Below, in pieces: positions 33,818 through 43,615 of a DNA stretch of 64,000 nt. Made by a program: the position numbers and the translations under genes. The notes beneath the pieces are model-generated. The model had not been told where the DNA came from. It ran no database searches and saw only the letters and a list, made by a program, of their open reading frames with translations. Positions within the stretch are counted from its first letter, which is position 1, and every line of letters begins with the position of its first letter. The stretch comes from Flectonema sp. DT1601 (Eukaryota; Euglenozoa; Diplonemea; Diplonemida; Diplonemidae): NCBI GenBank assembly GCA_964019425.1, contig OZ025826.1:788796-852795 (forward strand), written 5' to 3'.

Positions 33818-35559
33818 ATTTTGTATTTCTATCATCTGCCAGCATCCTTTGCAGTCGGTCTAGCGAAACATCTTGCTTCCTAGCGGAGCAATCGCAAGTG
33901 AGACTACAGCTGCACATTTCATATAATAAAATGAAATAGAATTATTATTAGTAGCCTCTTATTGTCAGTTCTTGGAGAACGTCAACAAGGAGGCTGCAAC
34001 CGTAACAAGAAAAGAATCATGAACTGTATGAAAAGTGATTGAGACACAAGTGGGTTTCACAGCGTAATATTAACCCGTCATCATTGATCTCACGAGACAG
34101 AAGAATGTTTTAGCTTTTGAGTTTTCCACCATCATAGGAAGGGTGCGTAAAAGGGACGCGTAGTTCCTGATTTTTGACTTTTTTTCAATTGGTTTTCTGT
34201 TAAATATCCCATAATTCCCACATGAAAACTCCTTTTTTTTTTTCATTCTTTGCTTTGAAAGTTTCGCTCAAGAAATGTACTTAAAAAAGGCTTTGTTGTA
34301 AGTAACGAACACTTAACTACTTCCTGACGTTGGTGTTGTTGGTGTTCTTGTTGATGTTATTCATCATTAAATAAAAGAAGCATCGTTTCAATGATTCGAT
34401 ATAAAAACATCGGCAGCTTACAGCAGCTGCGAGACTTCTGCAGCTACGTTTCGTGCTCAAAAAAAAGGTTGTTTTATTGACTTTTTTTTTAAAACCTTTT
34501 ATTCTATCTGCCTTCTATCGCATAGTCTCTCCTTGAGGGTGAGACTATTGAAAGCTTACGTATCATTGTGTGAGGTCTTCGAAGAATCTTTTTTTTTAAT
34601 TTATTTTTTTTTTTTTTATATATTGTTAGAGGTAATCGAGATTCATGATACAACAGCAACCTCCGAGAAAAATATTTTCCGCAAGGAAAACAAAACAAAA
34701 AAAAGGTAGCTATCTATCGGTTACCCCCAACCCCCAAGACATGTATTATGATGTTCTTGTTTACGATTTGAAGTTATATTCAAAATCGACACGTTAGCAC
34801 CCGAAATTAATCACTTAACTGACTGCTGCGTTTTTCTTCTTTTAATTGTAATGGAAGAGGGAAAAAAAACAGAAAGACAATTTGCATTAGCCAAGTGCAG
34901 AGACGCAAATGAAAATGGAAAAAAAAAAAAAAAAAAAACGCACGTGGTTCAATGTGTGTCGGGTCTTAGGTGGTTTCATTTTTTATTATTATTATTATTT
35001 TCTTTTTTTTTTTTGTAAAAAAAAAAAAGCGCGACTGGATTCTGAGGAGACCAATGAAGACCATTAGCACCCACAGAAGTAATGATCTTATCTTAGCTTT
35101 TTTATAAATATATTTTTTTTTTTGTTGTTTTATTTTTTCTTTGCAGAGATCAATAATAAGTCTGACTAATTGAAGTAAAAGGCTCTAAGCCCACGGGGAA
35201 TAAAAATGATCTTGTCTATTTTTATCTTTTAAATACACTTTGTGCTTGTTCCTTTTTTTTTTTTTTTTATTCGATTTACGTGAGAATTGAAATCATCGGA
35301 TGGGAAGTGTCCACTCAACCAAATCATCAGTCAGATGACTTTCTTTTTGTTGTTCTTTCGTCACAAATCGATCCAACAGAAGAACAGAAGCTGCAGTGTA
35401 CCTTCAAACTGATGTCAGTAAAGTTTCACAATTTTTATTTTAATCATTTCTTTTTACAGAGACTCAGACATGCCTTCGGTTATTATTTGATATGTCATAT
35501 TGAGGGGAGTTACCTGAGATGATAATTATTACTTCTACAGACAATTCAATGAGTTCAAG
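33818..35559. other. Intergenic, 1.7 kb
   Basis: No gene is supported. A/T runs are frequent (34920-34938, 34990-35018, 35250-35269). An 80-codon frame at 35280-35522 has no ATG and is not called. It could hide an upstream exon of the next gene, because the frame before 35560 is open back to an acceptor (ACTTCTACAG, ending 35540). Confidence 0.5.
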
Positions 35560-36054
35560 ATGGTTGTCTCAAGGAAGCTTAAAGTAAACGATGTTGTGAA
35601 GCTGCCCAGCGGAAGAGAGATCGCAGCAAAATGCGAAGCAGCTGGAATTGAATGCACTCAAACACATCGATACTACCAAGGGATGACTGGTACAATAACA
35701 GCTCTGGATGGTAGCACAGCGACGGTGTTTCTGAAATCAAATGTCACAACAAAATGGCCGTTGGAAACTCTGACGGAAGTAAATTCACTTCCGCCGCACA
35801 TCTACGATCGTAATTTACTAAATCAAGTTCGATTACAAAGAGGGAAATCCCTCAAAGCACTCCGCGAAGAAGTTCAAAACCGTCCGATGATAATGAAAAA
35901 GTATCTACAAAGCTACCAAACAGAAGTAGAGAATCAGAAACAGAAAGTCCAAATGATGTGGGTCGTTGACGCTAAGTCAAAAGTTCGCCACGTAGAGAAC
36001 TCGAGCACTTACACAGATCCACTAGGAACTGGAATACTACCACAGATCCACTAG
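35560..36054 (+). CDS. Small unknown protein, possible SH3-like/KOW barrel
   Basis: A 164-residue frame starting at an ATG 19 bases after a pyrimidine-AG acceptor. Residues about 8-65 (VNDVVKLPSG...YYQGMTGTITALDGSTATVFL) look like a small beta-barrel of the KOW/SH3-like kind, with the G-x-x-G-x-I turn. This is a weak resemblance and not a family assignment. The second half is helical and charged (LREEVQNRP, SYQTEVENQKQKVQ). The C-terminus and stop codon fall inside a fresh 29-bp tandem duplication that has changed the last residues. The frame is open upstream to 35541, so a further 5' exon is possible. Confidence 0.65.
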   Translation: MVVSRKLKVNDVVKLPSGREIAAKCEAAGIECTQTHRYYQGMTGTITALDGSTATVFLKSNVTTKWPLETLTEVNSLPPHIYDRNLLNQVRLQRGKSLKALREEVQNRPMIMKKYLQSYQTEVENQKQKVQMMWVVDAKSKVRHVENSSTYTDPLGTGILPQIH

Positions 36055-36066
36055 GAACTGGAATAC
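36012..36066. repeat. 29-bp tandem duplication over a stop codon
   Basis: Two copies (36012-36040 and 36041-36066 onward) of a unit starting CACAGATCCACTAGGAACTG. Because 29 is not a multiple of three, the second copy is read in another frame and supplies the present TAG stop. Confidence 0.9.
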
Positions 36067-36316
36067 CACAGATATATTATTGAAATTATTTCCTCACAAA
36101 TGTTATTCAACGCGATGATGATGTAAATGATTACATTTCCATGTCAATCAAAACAGAGGTTTCACAAAAGGACAATCGCATTTAATAAGTTGTGACTTGT
36201 CGTCAAAAGTTTTATTCCGAAAATAAATAACCGACAAACTTCTTTAATTTATATTTGTAGTCCGTGAGAGCTCACGCAACGTACTCTCTTTCAATCGGAG
36301 CAGGAGAAAATAAGAA

Positions 36317-37114
36317 ATGTCAGAAGAGGACACACCAACTGGATGTGATGTGTTGTTTATTGGGGGATACAGTAAGCGAAGAAGACGTGTGACAGTTGGG
36401 GGGATGGAATTTGAGATAAAACAGGGAAAAACTGGTGGAGAGCTTAGTGGGTTGGTGTGGCCGAGTTCGATAATAGCGGCAGAGCTGATAGTAAAGAAAT
36501 ATTCGAATGGGTGCGGGAAAAGAGCTTTGGAATTGGGAGCGGGATGTGGTCTCGGATCCCTTGTTGCCGCCTCGCAAGGGTGGGCAGTCACAGCAACTGA
36601 CACGGAAATTGGTCTTACTGATGTGCTTCGCAATGTTAATATTTCTTCAAACGCGTCCCTTTCTGAAGCAACTGGTGGCAGCATCGCTGTCACAACTCTG
36701 GACTGGAGTGCGTTCGATTCATCGAACTTGGCGATATCAGAATTCGATTTAATAATTGTGTCTGACTGTCTTAATATCCCAAAACTACACGATGCTCTTG
36801 TTGAAATCCTTTCTAACATCTCTGACAACGCGACCATCCTAATCACTTCACAGCTGCGCCGACTCCACTCTGAAAGGAGTTTCTTTTTGAAACTCTCAAA
36901 CGCCGGCTTCCGCGTCAGCGAAGTCGAGTTGCCGGAAACCGCTCCCTTCTGCGATCAACAGCTCGCTTTTCTGTATGCGGTTGAGGTAGTTAAAGGACCG
37001 GGTGATTCAGGTATTGAGGTTCCACGGGCTGCTATATTGCGAAAGGATATCAACTTAGTAGAAACGCCTGAACCAGAGTCAGAGGATGAGTATCCCGATG
37101 GACTTTACTTGTAG
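36317..37114 (+). CDS. METTL21-like class I methyltransferase
   Basis: A 265-residue single-exon SAM-dependent methyltransferase of the lysine-methyltransferase family 16 (METTL21/METTL18/EEF-KMT group). Its members methylate lysines on chaperones and translation factors. The usual entry strand and GLVWPSSIIAAELI helix are at about 44-58. SAM-binding motif I is LELGAGCGLGS (71-81). An acidic residue ends the next strand (VTATDTE), and the post-II motif DLIIVSDCLN is in place of the usual D-x-x-Y segment. The acidic C-terminal tail (ETPEPESEDEYPD) is not part of the fold. The particular substrate cannot be read from sequence. The start ATG is supported by a leader acceptor (TTTATATTTGTAG) ending at 36260. 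Confidence 0.85.
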   Translation: MSEEDTPTGCDVLFIGGYSKRRRRVTVGGMEFEIKQGKTGGELSGLVWPSSIIAAELIVKKYSNGCGKRALELGAGCGLGSLVAASQGWAVTATDTEIGLTDVLRNVNISSNASLSEATGGSIAVTTLDWSAFDSSNLAISEFDLIIVSDCLNIPKLHDALVEILSNISDNATILITSQLRRLHSERSFFLKLSNAGFRVSEVELPETAPFCDQQLAFLYAVEVVKGPGDSGIEVPRAAILRKDINLVETPEPESEDEYPDGLYL

Positions 37115-37303
37115 ACTCCAACCAGTAACATGTGTTTTATACCGCACGGCCTGAGCGAACTACTTCCCTACCCTCCTACCTAACGGGCACTAATCTAACT
37201 GTTAGTCACTTCGGTAGTTGGTGTTCCTACCTGTAACAAGTTTAAAGAATAATATGAAGTTAACAATTTCTTCCCCCAACAGCTATCATCAAAAAGTATA
37301 AAA

Positions 37304-38339
37304 ATGTCTCCTCCACCAAGCAACGGAAGCAATAACAACAAGGCGTTTGGTAGATTTGCAGGAGCAGGATGTGCCGGTGTTGCTGAGTTGTTGATTTTTC
37401 ACCCTGTTGACACTGTGGCCAAGAGAGTATGTTTTATCATTTTTTTATGTTATTTCACAGTTTTGTGATGTAAGGAGCAAGGCAACAATTCCATCACCAA
37501 ACAGCTTATGAACAGCAAGGAGAAGTTCACCAGCGCTAACTCCTCAAAGGTTTTGTTTCAAGACCATGCTAATGCCGGGATTATGAAGAAATACGGATCG
37601 CTGTTCCCTGGTATTGGATACGGTGCCGTTTACAAGATCTGTCAGCGAGTCTACAAATTCGGAGGTCAGCCATATGCCAAGGAAGCAATGCAGAATATGA
37701 CCGGAATTGACAAGGGGGCGACGAGCAAATTCCAATCTGTTATGTTAAACGGAGCGAGTGGTAGTTTGATGGGTGCTGGTGAAGTTGTGTTGCTTCCATT
37801 TGATGTGATGAAGATCAAGGCACAGACTAACCCAGAGTTTAGAAAGCTGTCCATGTCAACAGTCGTCAGACAGGAAGGAATGGGACTGTACGCAGGATGG
37901 CAGTGGACTATGGGTAGAAATATCCCTGGATCATTCGCACTCTTCGGAGGTAACGCACTTGCGAAGGAGATGATGGGGCTCACAGATCACAGAGACGCCA
38001 CATTCCTCCAGACCTCCCTCTCCGCGATGGTTGGAAGCGTTTCCTCGATTATCGTCGCGTGCCCGCTTGACGTTGTGAAGACCAGAATCCAGTCAGGAAC
38101 CTACGGAAACCATGGTGGAGTTAAAATTATCAGCGAAATCCTAAAGAAGGAAGGCGCTGGTGCCTTCTTCAAGGGTTGGATCCCAAAGGTTTGTTAATTT
38201 AAAATTGTTTTTAGGTGAAGAACTGATTTCAGCAAGCGGTAACAAAACAAAACGAAAACAGACCCTCACTGTTGGACCAAAGTTGGTATTCTCATTTACT
38301 GTCGCTCAGTACTTGATGGCCATGTGGGAACGTGCGTGA
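37304..38339 (+). CDS. GGC1: Mitochondrial GTP/GDP carrier (GGC1-like)
   Basis: Three exons, 37304-37426, 37505-38188 and 38262-38339, give 294 residues, the standard length of a mitochondrial carrier. Introns are 78 nt (GTATGT...AAACAG) and 73 nt (GTTTGT...AAACAG). The three carrier signatures are present: HPVDTVAKR split by intron 1, PFDVMKIKAQ and PLDVVKTRIQ. The match to yeast Ggc1 is detailed: GRFAGAGCAGVAELLIFHPVD, LFPGIGYGAVYKICQRVYKFGGQP, GWQWTMGRNIPGSFALFGGNA, and TVGPKLVFSFTVAQ at the end. Ggc1 exchanges GTP for GDP across the inner mitochondrial membrane, feeding matrix nucleic-acid synthesis and iron handling. The product has six membrane helices and no cleavable presequence. A leader acceptor CTTCCCCCAACAG ends at 37282. 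Confidence 0.94.
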
Positions 38340-38938
38340 TCAACGCACCTGTTTGAGCATGACGTGATTTTGAGAATTAGTTGCAGCTCAGCCTGCTTAG
38401 TCTCCCTCTCATATTCCCTCCTTTTTTATTTAACGTATTCGATGGTAAGCATTGCTCGTGCCTACTTAGTGGCCGAAAGAGCGTATGATTATTAGTTTTT
38501 GGGGTCTTTTCAGAGGAGAGAGGTGACGCAGGAGAGAACAGAGATGCCATCTGTTGCTTTTCCCGACCCGTTTGTGTGTCACCCTTCCGGTTCTTTTTAT
38601 TGTGCACTCTGAGATTCACTTCTCGTCATTTCTCTCGAGCATCAATTGGATGAGTTCGTTATCATACTTGACTGATAAGTACTTTTAATTTCAAACATAA
38701 TTTACCCCCCCCGTGAGTTAAGCATCACCATAGTCACTGTATCCTTAACAGATGTTAAACCATCGCTATGTTAACGCGATACAAAACAGTTGTATTTTAC
38801 AAATTTAAACATTCAACCCCCCCCGTGATCAAGTTACCCCCCGTGAGTTAATAACATCTTTGTATTGGAACGTCTTAAAAAGGAGTGATGAGGTGCGATC
38901 TTAGTTCGAGTTTTTTTTTTTTAAGGATTCTCAAGAAA
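38340..38938. other. Intergenic
   Basis: No gene is seen. Two C-rich patches (38705-38712 and 38816-38825, each followed by GTGA) resemble one another. A T12 run ending TTAAG at 38925 lies 13 bases before the next start. Confidence 0.55.
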
Positions 38939-40429
38939 ATGTGCGACCCTCTTGCGTACGCTCCTTCACCGAGACAACACGCGTCGCCATCATTTGACGC
39001 CTTCGCTTACAAACAAAATGATGATAGCGAAGTCGCTAAGCTACGGGGAGTTGTGAAGGCGCTAAATGAAGTAGTTAACGCCAGAAAGAACGAAGCTGAG
39101 GCACTGCAGCAACAATTAGATGGAGTGTCGCAAGACTACGAAATACTCTTTAGGGAGAAAGAGGCAGCTGACAGAGAAGTTGAAAGACTCAAAGAGCAAG
39201 TAATTCAATCGAGTGGAGTAAATGTAATTAACGCGATGAGTGGTACTGCCAGAGGGTCTTCTTACAACGGCAGCAGACAGACAATATCAAATCCGCCCAG
39301 TTTTGCGAACAGAGATAGCCCCTCTCCAATTTCTCATCCATCGGTACCTTTCATCTCGGCTCCGTCTTCAAGGACGTCGATTGAACAACATGAGATTCCT
39401 CCACACAATCAAATACCAGCTTCACGTCTGAAGCACCTCGCAGTACTCTTCGCTGTAATTCTCTTTATTAACATTACCCTCGGATATTATCTACTTCCTT
39501 CACAAAATACCAATAACCAGGTTCCTAAACACATCGCATTGGCAACGCAGGGCAGCGACTTACTATCGTCAGTTTCTTATGAAGACATTGTCAGTGACCC
39601 ATTATTTAATGTAACGGTAGAACATATAAATAATAATTTAGGTGGATCATCTCTATTGTTGGGTGAGCTCGTAGAACTCGGAATTGTATTACAACCACTA
39701 AAAGGATGGAGAGCCGTAGCCACAGTTTGTAGAGGTTTGAATGCAGAGTTTCCGAATGCTGTTCGATCAGTTGAAGAGGCTGAAGTAATTGTTCGAAAGA
39801 CTTGCTGGTCGTGTAAGGACTCCGTTAGCATTCCAAGTGATGTACCATCTGTTATCTTTAATATGTTAATGGCTATCGAAGTTATTGCGATCATTGCTCT
39901 CATCTCAAAACGGCTTACCGCTCCTCCACTCGGAACGTCTCCATCTGCTGCTGAAGAAGACTCTCTTCGTGACAAGCTTCCAATTCTAATGTTCCACTCC
40001 GACATTACGAAGTCAATCAGAACTGCGTTCGTTAATAAGAAAGACGATTCTGAAGACTACGAAATCACAATTCTGTTGGATGATGAAAAGAGTTTTGTTC
40101 ATAAATTGGTGGATTCAATTCTGGGAGTTGAGAAGAACAGGTTTCTGGAACTGGAAATGAAGGACAAATCGATTTCTTTAATTTCATCAGCTGCTGGGAA
40201 GCAGACTTGGGAGACTGTTGACCCAATTGCTGAGTCGGAGGTAATCCCGCGGGGAAATATCAAAATGTTGTACAACAGACCGATGCTGTACTCTGCTACT
40301 AGAACTTGTCTTCTTTCTGCTACAACAAGCCAGCCTCTCACAAAGTTTACTGAAGTTCGTATCCCGTCTGTTAGAATTGCGACTCCCGCATTGGCGAAGT
40401 CTCTTTCAAAGACGGTCTTCGGGTTTTGA
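38939..40429 (+). CDS. Two-pass membrane protein with N-terminal coiled coil, unknown
   Basis: About 496 residues from the ATG at 38939. An ATG at 38888 would add a segment coded by a T12 run and is less likely. A coiled coil occupies about 30-88. A serine/proline-rich linker leads to a first membrane helix at about 166-186 (HLAVLFAVILFINITLGYYL). A domain of some 115 residues with N-x-S/T sites and cysteines (VCRGL, CWSC) lies between it and the second helix at about 305-323. A 170-residue C-terminal domain follows. The arrangement suggests both ends in the cytosol with a lumenal loop, for example in the ER or nuclear envelope. I do not recognise the family. Confidence 0.75.
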   Translation: MCDPLAYAPSPRQHASPSFDAFAYKQNDDSEVAKLRGVVKALNEVVNARKNEAEALQQQLDGVSQDYEILFREKEAADREVERLKEQVIQSSGVNVINAMSGTARGSSYNGSRQTISNPPSFANRDSPSPISHPSVPFISAPSSRTSIEQHEIPPHNQIPASRLKHLAVLFAVILFINITLGYYLLPSQNTNNQVPKHIALATQGSDLLSSVSYEDIVSDPLFNVTVEHINNNLGGSSLLLGELVELGIVLQPLKGWRAVATVCRGLNAEFPNAVRSVEEAEVIVRKTCWSCKDSVSIPSDVPSVIFNMLMAIEVIAIIALISKRLTAPPLGTSPSAAEEDSLRDKLPILMFHSDITKSIRTAFVNKKDDSEDYEITILLDDEKSFVHKLVDSILGVEKNRFLELEMKDKSISLISSAAGKQTWETVDPIAESEVIPRGNIKMLYNRPMLYSATRTCLLSATTSQPLTKFTEVRIPSVRIATPALAKSLSKTVFGF

Positions 40430-41026
40430 TGCAGTTGCTGTACTTTATTGTTGTCGTCGTTATTTTAGATTCCATTACGGGAATCTCATTTTGTTTGTAA
40501 TTCCCACCAACCCATTGAACAATATCACTATCACAGATGTTGTTATTGAAACAATTTAAGCTTAGCAAAGGTTTAAATGAAAAAAAAAGAAAACGACAAT
40601 TGATTCATCGTGCTCGTGTACAGATGTGTTATTTTTGTATATTCGAGACTGTAAGAAAAAAAAACTCTCGTCTGAAGAACATAAAAACCTAAAAGAAATA
40701 ACTTGAGGTTTGTCAGATGTTTTCCATTACGATGTTATGTTAAATCTTCCGTTGCGTGAGCTCTGATGCCAAACCCTCGGTGTTGCCATTCGTTATTTTG
40801 GTATCACATCTTTAAAAGACCCAGCATGGCGTAATAACTTAGATTTTTTGTACTTGTTTTGCAACTCACATCGAGAAAAGCTTCCCTCATAACATCATCT
40901 CTCTAGACAGCAGCCAGCATGTTGATATTTGAAGTGATAGTTAAGAGGGTTTAGTCCTCGTTAGCTCACTGTACTTATGGGTTGTTTTCTTTGATGATAA
41001 ACACTTTCACGAAAAGAGTCTCACAA
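40430..41026. other. Intergenic
   Basis: No gene is seen. It holds A runs near 40580-40588 and 40652-40665 and no strong acceptor close to the Hsp70 start. Confidence 0.5.
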
Positions 41027-43117
41027 ATGAATGAAGGCCGCGAGTTAGTCGTTGGCATCGACTTGGGTACAACTTACTCATGTGTTGGTACATGGGATTG
41101 GGAAAGTGATAAGGTTCGAATATTAGCTACTGAGCAGGGAGAGAGAACAATCCCATCAGTTGTTTGTTTTCATAAGGGGAAGGTGTTAGTTGGAGAAAGC
41201 GCAAAAGCGAAACTGACTTCACATCCACAAAATACAATTTATAACTCAAAGCGAGCTATTGGGAGGCCATATTCGCGAATACGAGCAGAAGATGTGTCGA
41301 AGTGGACCTTCCAAATGGAAGGGACAGATGATGATAGGCCGAGGTACCGCGTCCAAGTTGATGATGAGGAGCGTCTCATTACTCCGGAAGAGATTTCGGC
41401 TCTGATCTTAGCAAACCTGAAGAAAGTAGCAGAAAAAGCATTGGGTCATGAAGTTACAAAAGCTGTTGTAACGGTGCCTGCTTACTTTACTGAACCGCAA
41501 CGACGAGCAACGCGAGACGCCGGACTCTTAGCAGGTCTCGATATCATTCGTCTGCTGCCTGAACCAACAGCAGCAGCACTGGCGTTTGGTCTTGATAGGA
41601 CCTCAAAGGAGAAAAACTATGTTCTCGTGTTTGATATGGGAGGCGGGACTTTTGACGTTTCCGTCCTGCGACTCGACGGCAATCAATTTACAGCTCTCGC
41701 TGTCACTGGAGACTTCCACTTGGGAGGAGAAGACTTTGATGACACCCTCTTGGAATGGGTTATGCAGCACCCAGATGTGTCGTCTGTTTTAGAAACCACA
41801 CCTGTTACCAATAAGTTGCGACAGAAGCTGCGCCGCGCGTGTGAAGAAGTTAAGAGAGAATTATCTAGCTGTGAGGAATCTTTGATTTCTGTTGAGATTG
41901 GAGGTAACGATATTGAGATTTCAATCAAAAGGAGTGAATTTGAAGAAATGTGCAGCAGCCTATTTGACAACGCGATGATGGAAGTCTCTGAAGCTCTCGA
42001 GTTGGCGGACATTGAGAAAAGTGCGATCGATTCAATTGTTTTGGTTGGCGGCTCGACTCGAATTCCAAAGCTGCAACAGCGCCTTTGCGAGTTCTTCGAC
42101 GGAAAGAAACTTTGGTGTGGTGTTAATCCCGATGAAGCTGTAGCTTGGGGAGCTACCGCACTGGCAACGGCATCGGTGATGGGAAGCAAGCAATCGATGG
42201 GCACAATCGCACCTTCACATGAAATTAACAACACCCACTCTGGTAATAATCGAGTTGGCCGAATACAAACATCGAGTGCACTACAGAATCTCGTATGTCA
42301 GCTTTCAGATGTCTGCCACTGTAGCAATTAATCAACTTGAAGAAATAAAACAAAACAGCATTTAACATCAGTAACTCCTATCACACTCGGCATAGAACTC
42401 AGCAACGGTAAGATGGATGTATTAATCCCGAAGGGAACTCAGGTATGCCGAATTAAAAACTATTTTGTGCGAGTGAAACCAACTGCAAGTTACCAAACGA
42501 TGGCATGTTAATTAGGATTAGGTAGGACTATTTCTAATTTATTTTTTGCAAAACAAACAGATCCCAGCAGTCACGACTGAAGAATATACCACAGGAAGAA
42601 CTGGTCAAAAGTCGGTGGTCATCCGTATTTATGAGGGAGAAGATACAAGTAAAGCATCGAGTAACTATTTTCTCGGCAAATTCCCGCTTCCCGTCGTTGC
42701 TGCGGAGAAGGGAAAGCCGCGGGTCCGAGTTAAGTTCCAAATTACGGTATGTCATCAGTGAGGTTGCATCGTTGTCTTTTCTGTGAATATTAACAATTAC
42801 AGGTCGACGGAATAATATTGGTAACGGCAACAATAAACGATACGGGAAAGGAGGTCACTATGAAACTCGAGGGGTCGAATTTGACAGCCGACGAAAAGAA
42901 TGACATCGTCGCATCGATTGGAACAGAGAGAGCTCACTTCAAATCGTTCGTATCGCAGGTGTACGGAGCTCATCAGGACAAACCGAATTTAGTGACAGCC
43001 TGCGTGGAAGAACTAACTTGGATTGACTCGTACCCTGACGCCACGAAAACAGAAGTTGCGGTCCGTAAATCTGCTTTCCAAGCGGTAATGATGGCAGAGG
43101 GTGCATCGCAGATTTAA
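41027..43117 (+). CDS. Atypical Hsp70-family chaperone
   Basis: Four exons: 41027-42292, 42359-42442, 42561-42746 and 42803-43117, giving about 616 residues. Introns are 66, 118 and 56 nt (GTATGT, GTATGC, GTATGT; ends AAACAG, AAACAG, TTACAG). The ATPase domain is canonical: VGIDLGTTYSCVG, VPAYFTEPQRRATRDAG, LPEPTAAALAFGL, FDMGGGTFDVSVL and VLVGGSTRIPKLQ. The interdomain linker is not. About 40 polar residues replace the short segment containing the conserved DLLLLD, before TSVTPITLGIEL opens the substrate-binding sandwich. The lid is short, and the end MAEGASQI has neither EEVD nor an ER-retention signal. No targeting peptide is seen, so a cytosolic location is likely. An in-frame ATG at 40994 would add 11 residues. 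Hsp70-like ATPase activity is likely; normal allostery is doubtful. Confidence 0.9.
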
Positions 43118-43615
43118 AGAGCTGCTGTTAGCTTTGTTGCTAGAAGCATTCTAAGAAAAGCTGCGGAGAAACTCTCCGTGTCTTTTGGAGTTGAAACTCA
43201 TCGAAACGGTTCTGACATTAGCGACACCTCTGTTTGTAATTTCGTTAATCAAACGATAACATTACACAATAGAATGCCATTAGTAGAATACAATAATATT
43301 ATTATTTTAGAAATTTTTATTCATTCGACCAACGGCAACGGAAATGAACGATTTTGAGAAATGTTGTTCTTAGAATCGTTGTGAGTGTGCCGCACACGTC
43401 GTTAGCCGCGTTAACTTTATTTTTGTCTGAAGCAGTTTACAACTGAATGAGTCGCATTGAAATTCTTGCTAATCAAGAACAAGGAGAGCAATATTCGCAC
43501 GGGAACATTCCATAATAAGTTACTAATAAGCGGGGTTGTCGCAGGTAGATCTCGACTGGTCAAACGCTTTTTTCTTCACTTGACAAAATTATATTTCCCT
43601 TGCAGGAATGACATC
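43118..43615. other. Intergenic and kinesin-like leader
   Basis: No gene is seen. The tract ATATTTCCCTTGCAG ends at 43605, 10 bases before the next start. Confidence 0.6.

Noticed and set aside
35280-35522. Possible upstream exon or small gene
   Set aside because: No in-frame ATG, and no join to 35560 that I could support.
40994-41026. Upstream ATG for Hsp70
   Set aside because: The extension has no clear targeting features; the ATG at 41027 is at the usual distance from the first ATPase strand. It cannot be excluded without transcript ends.
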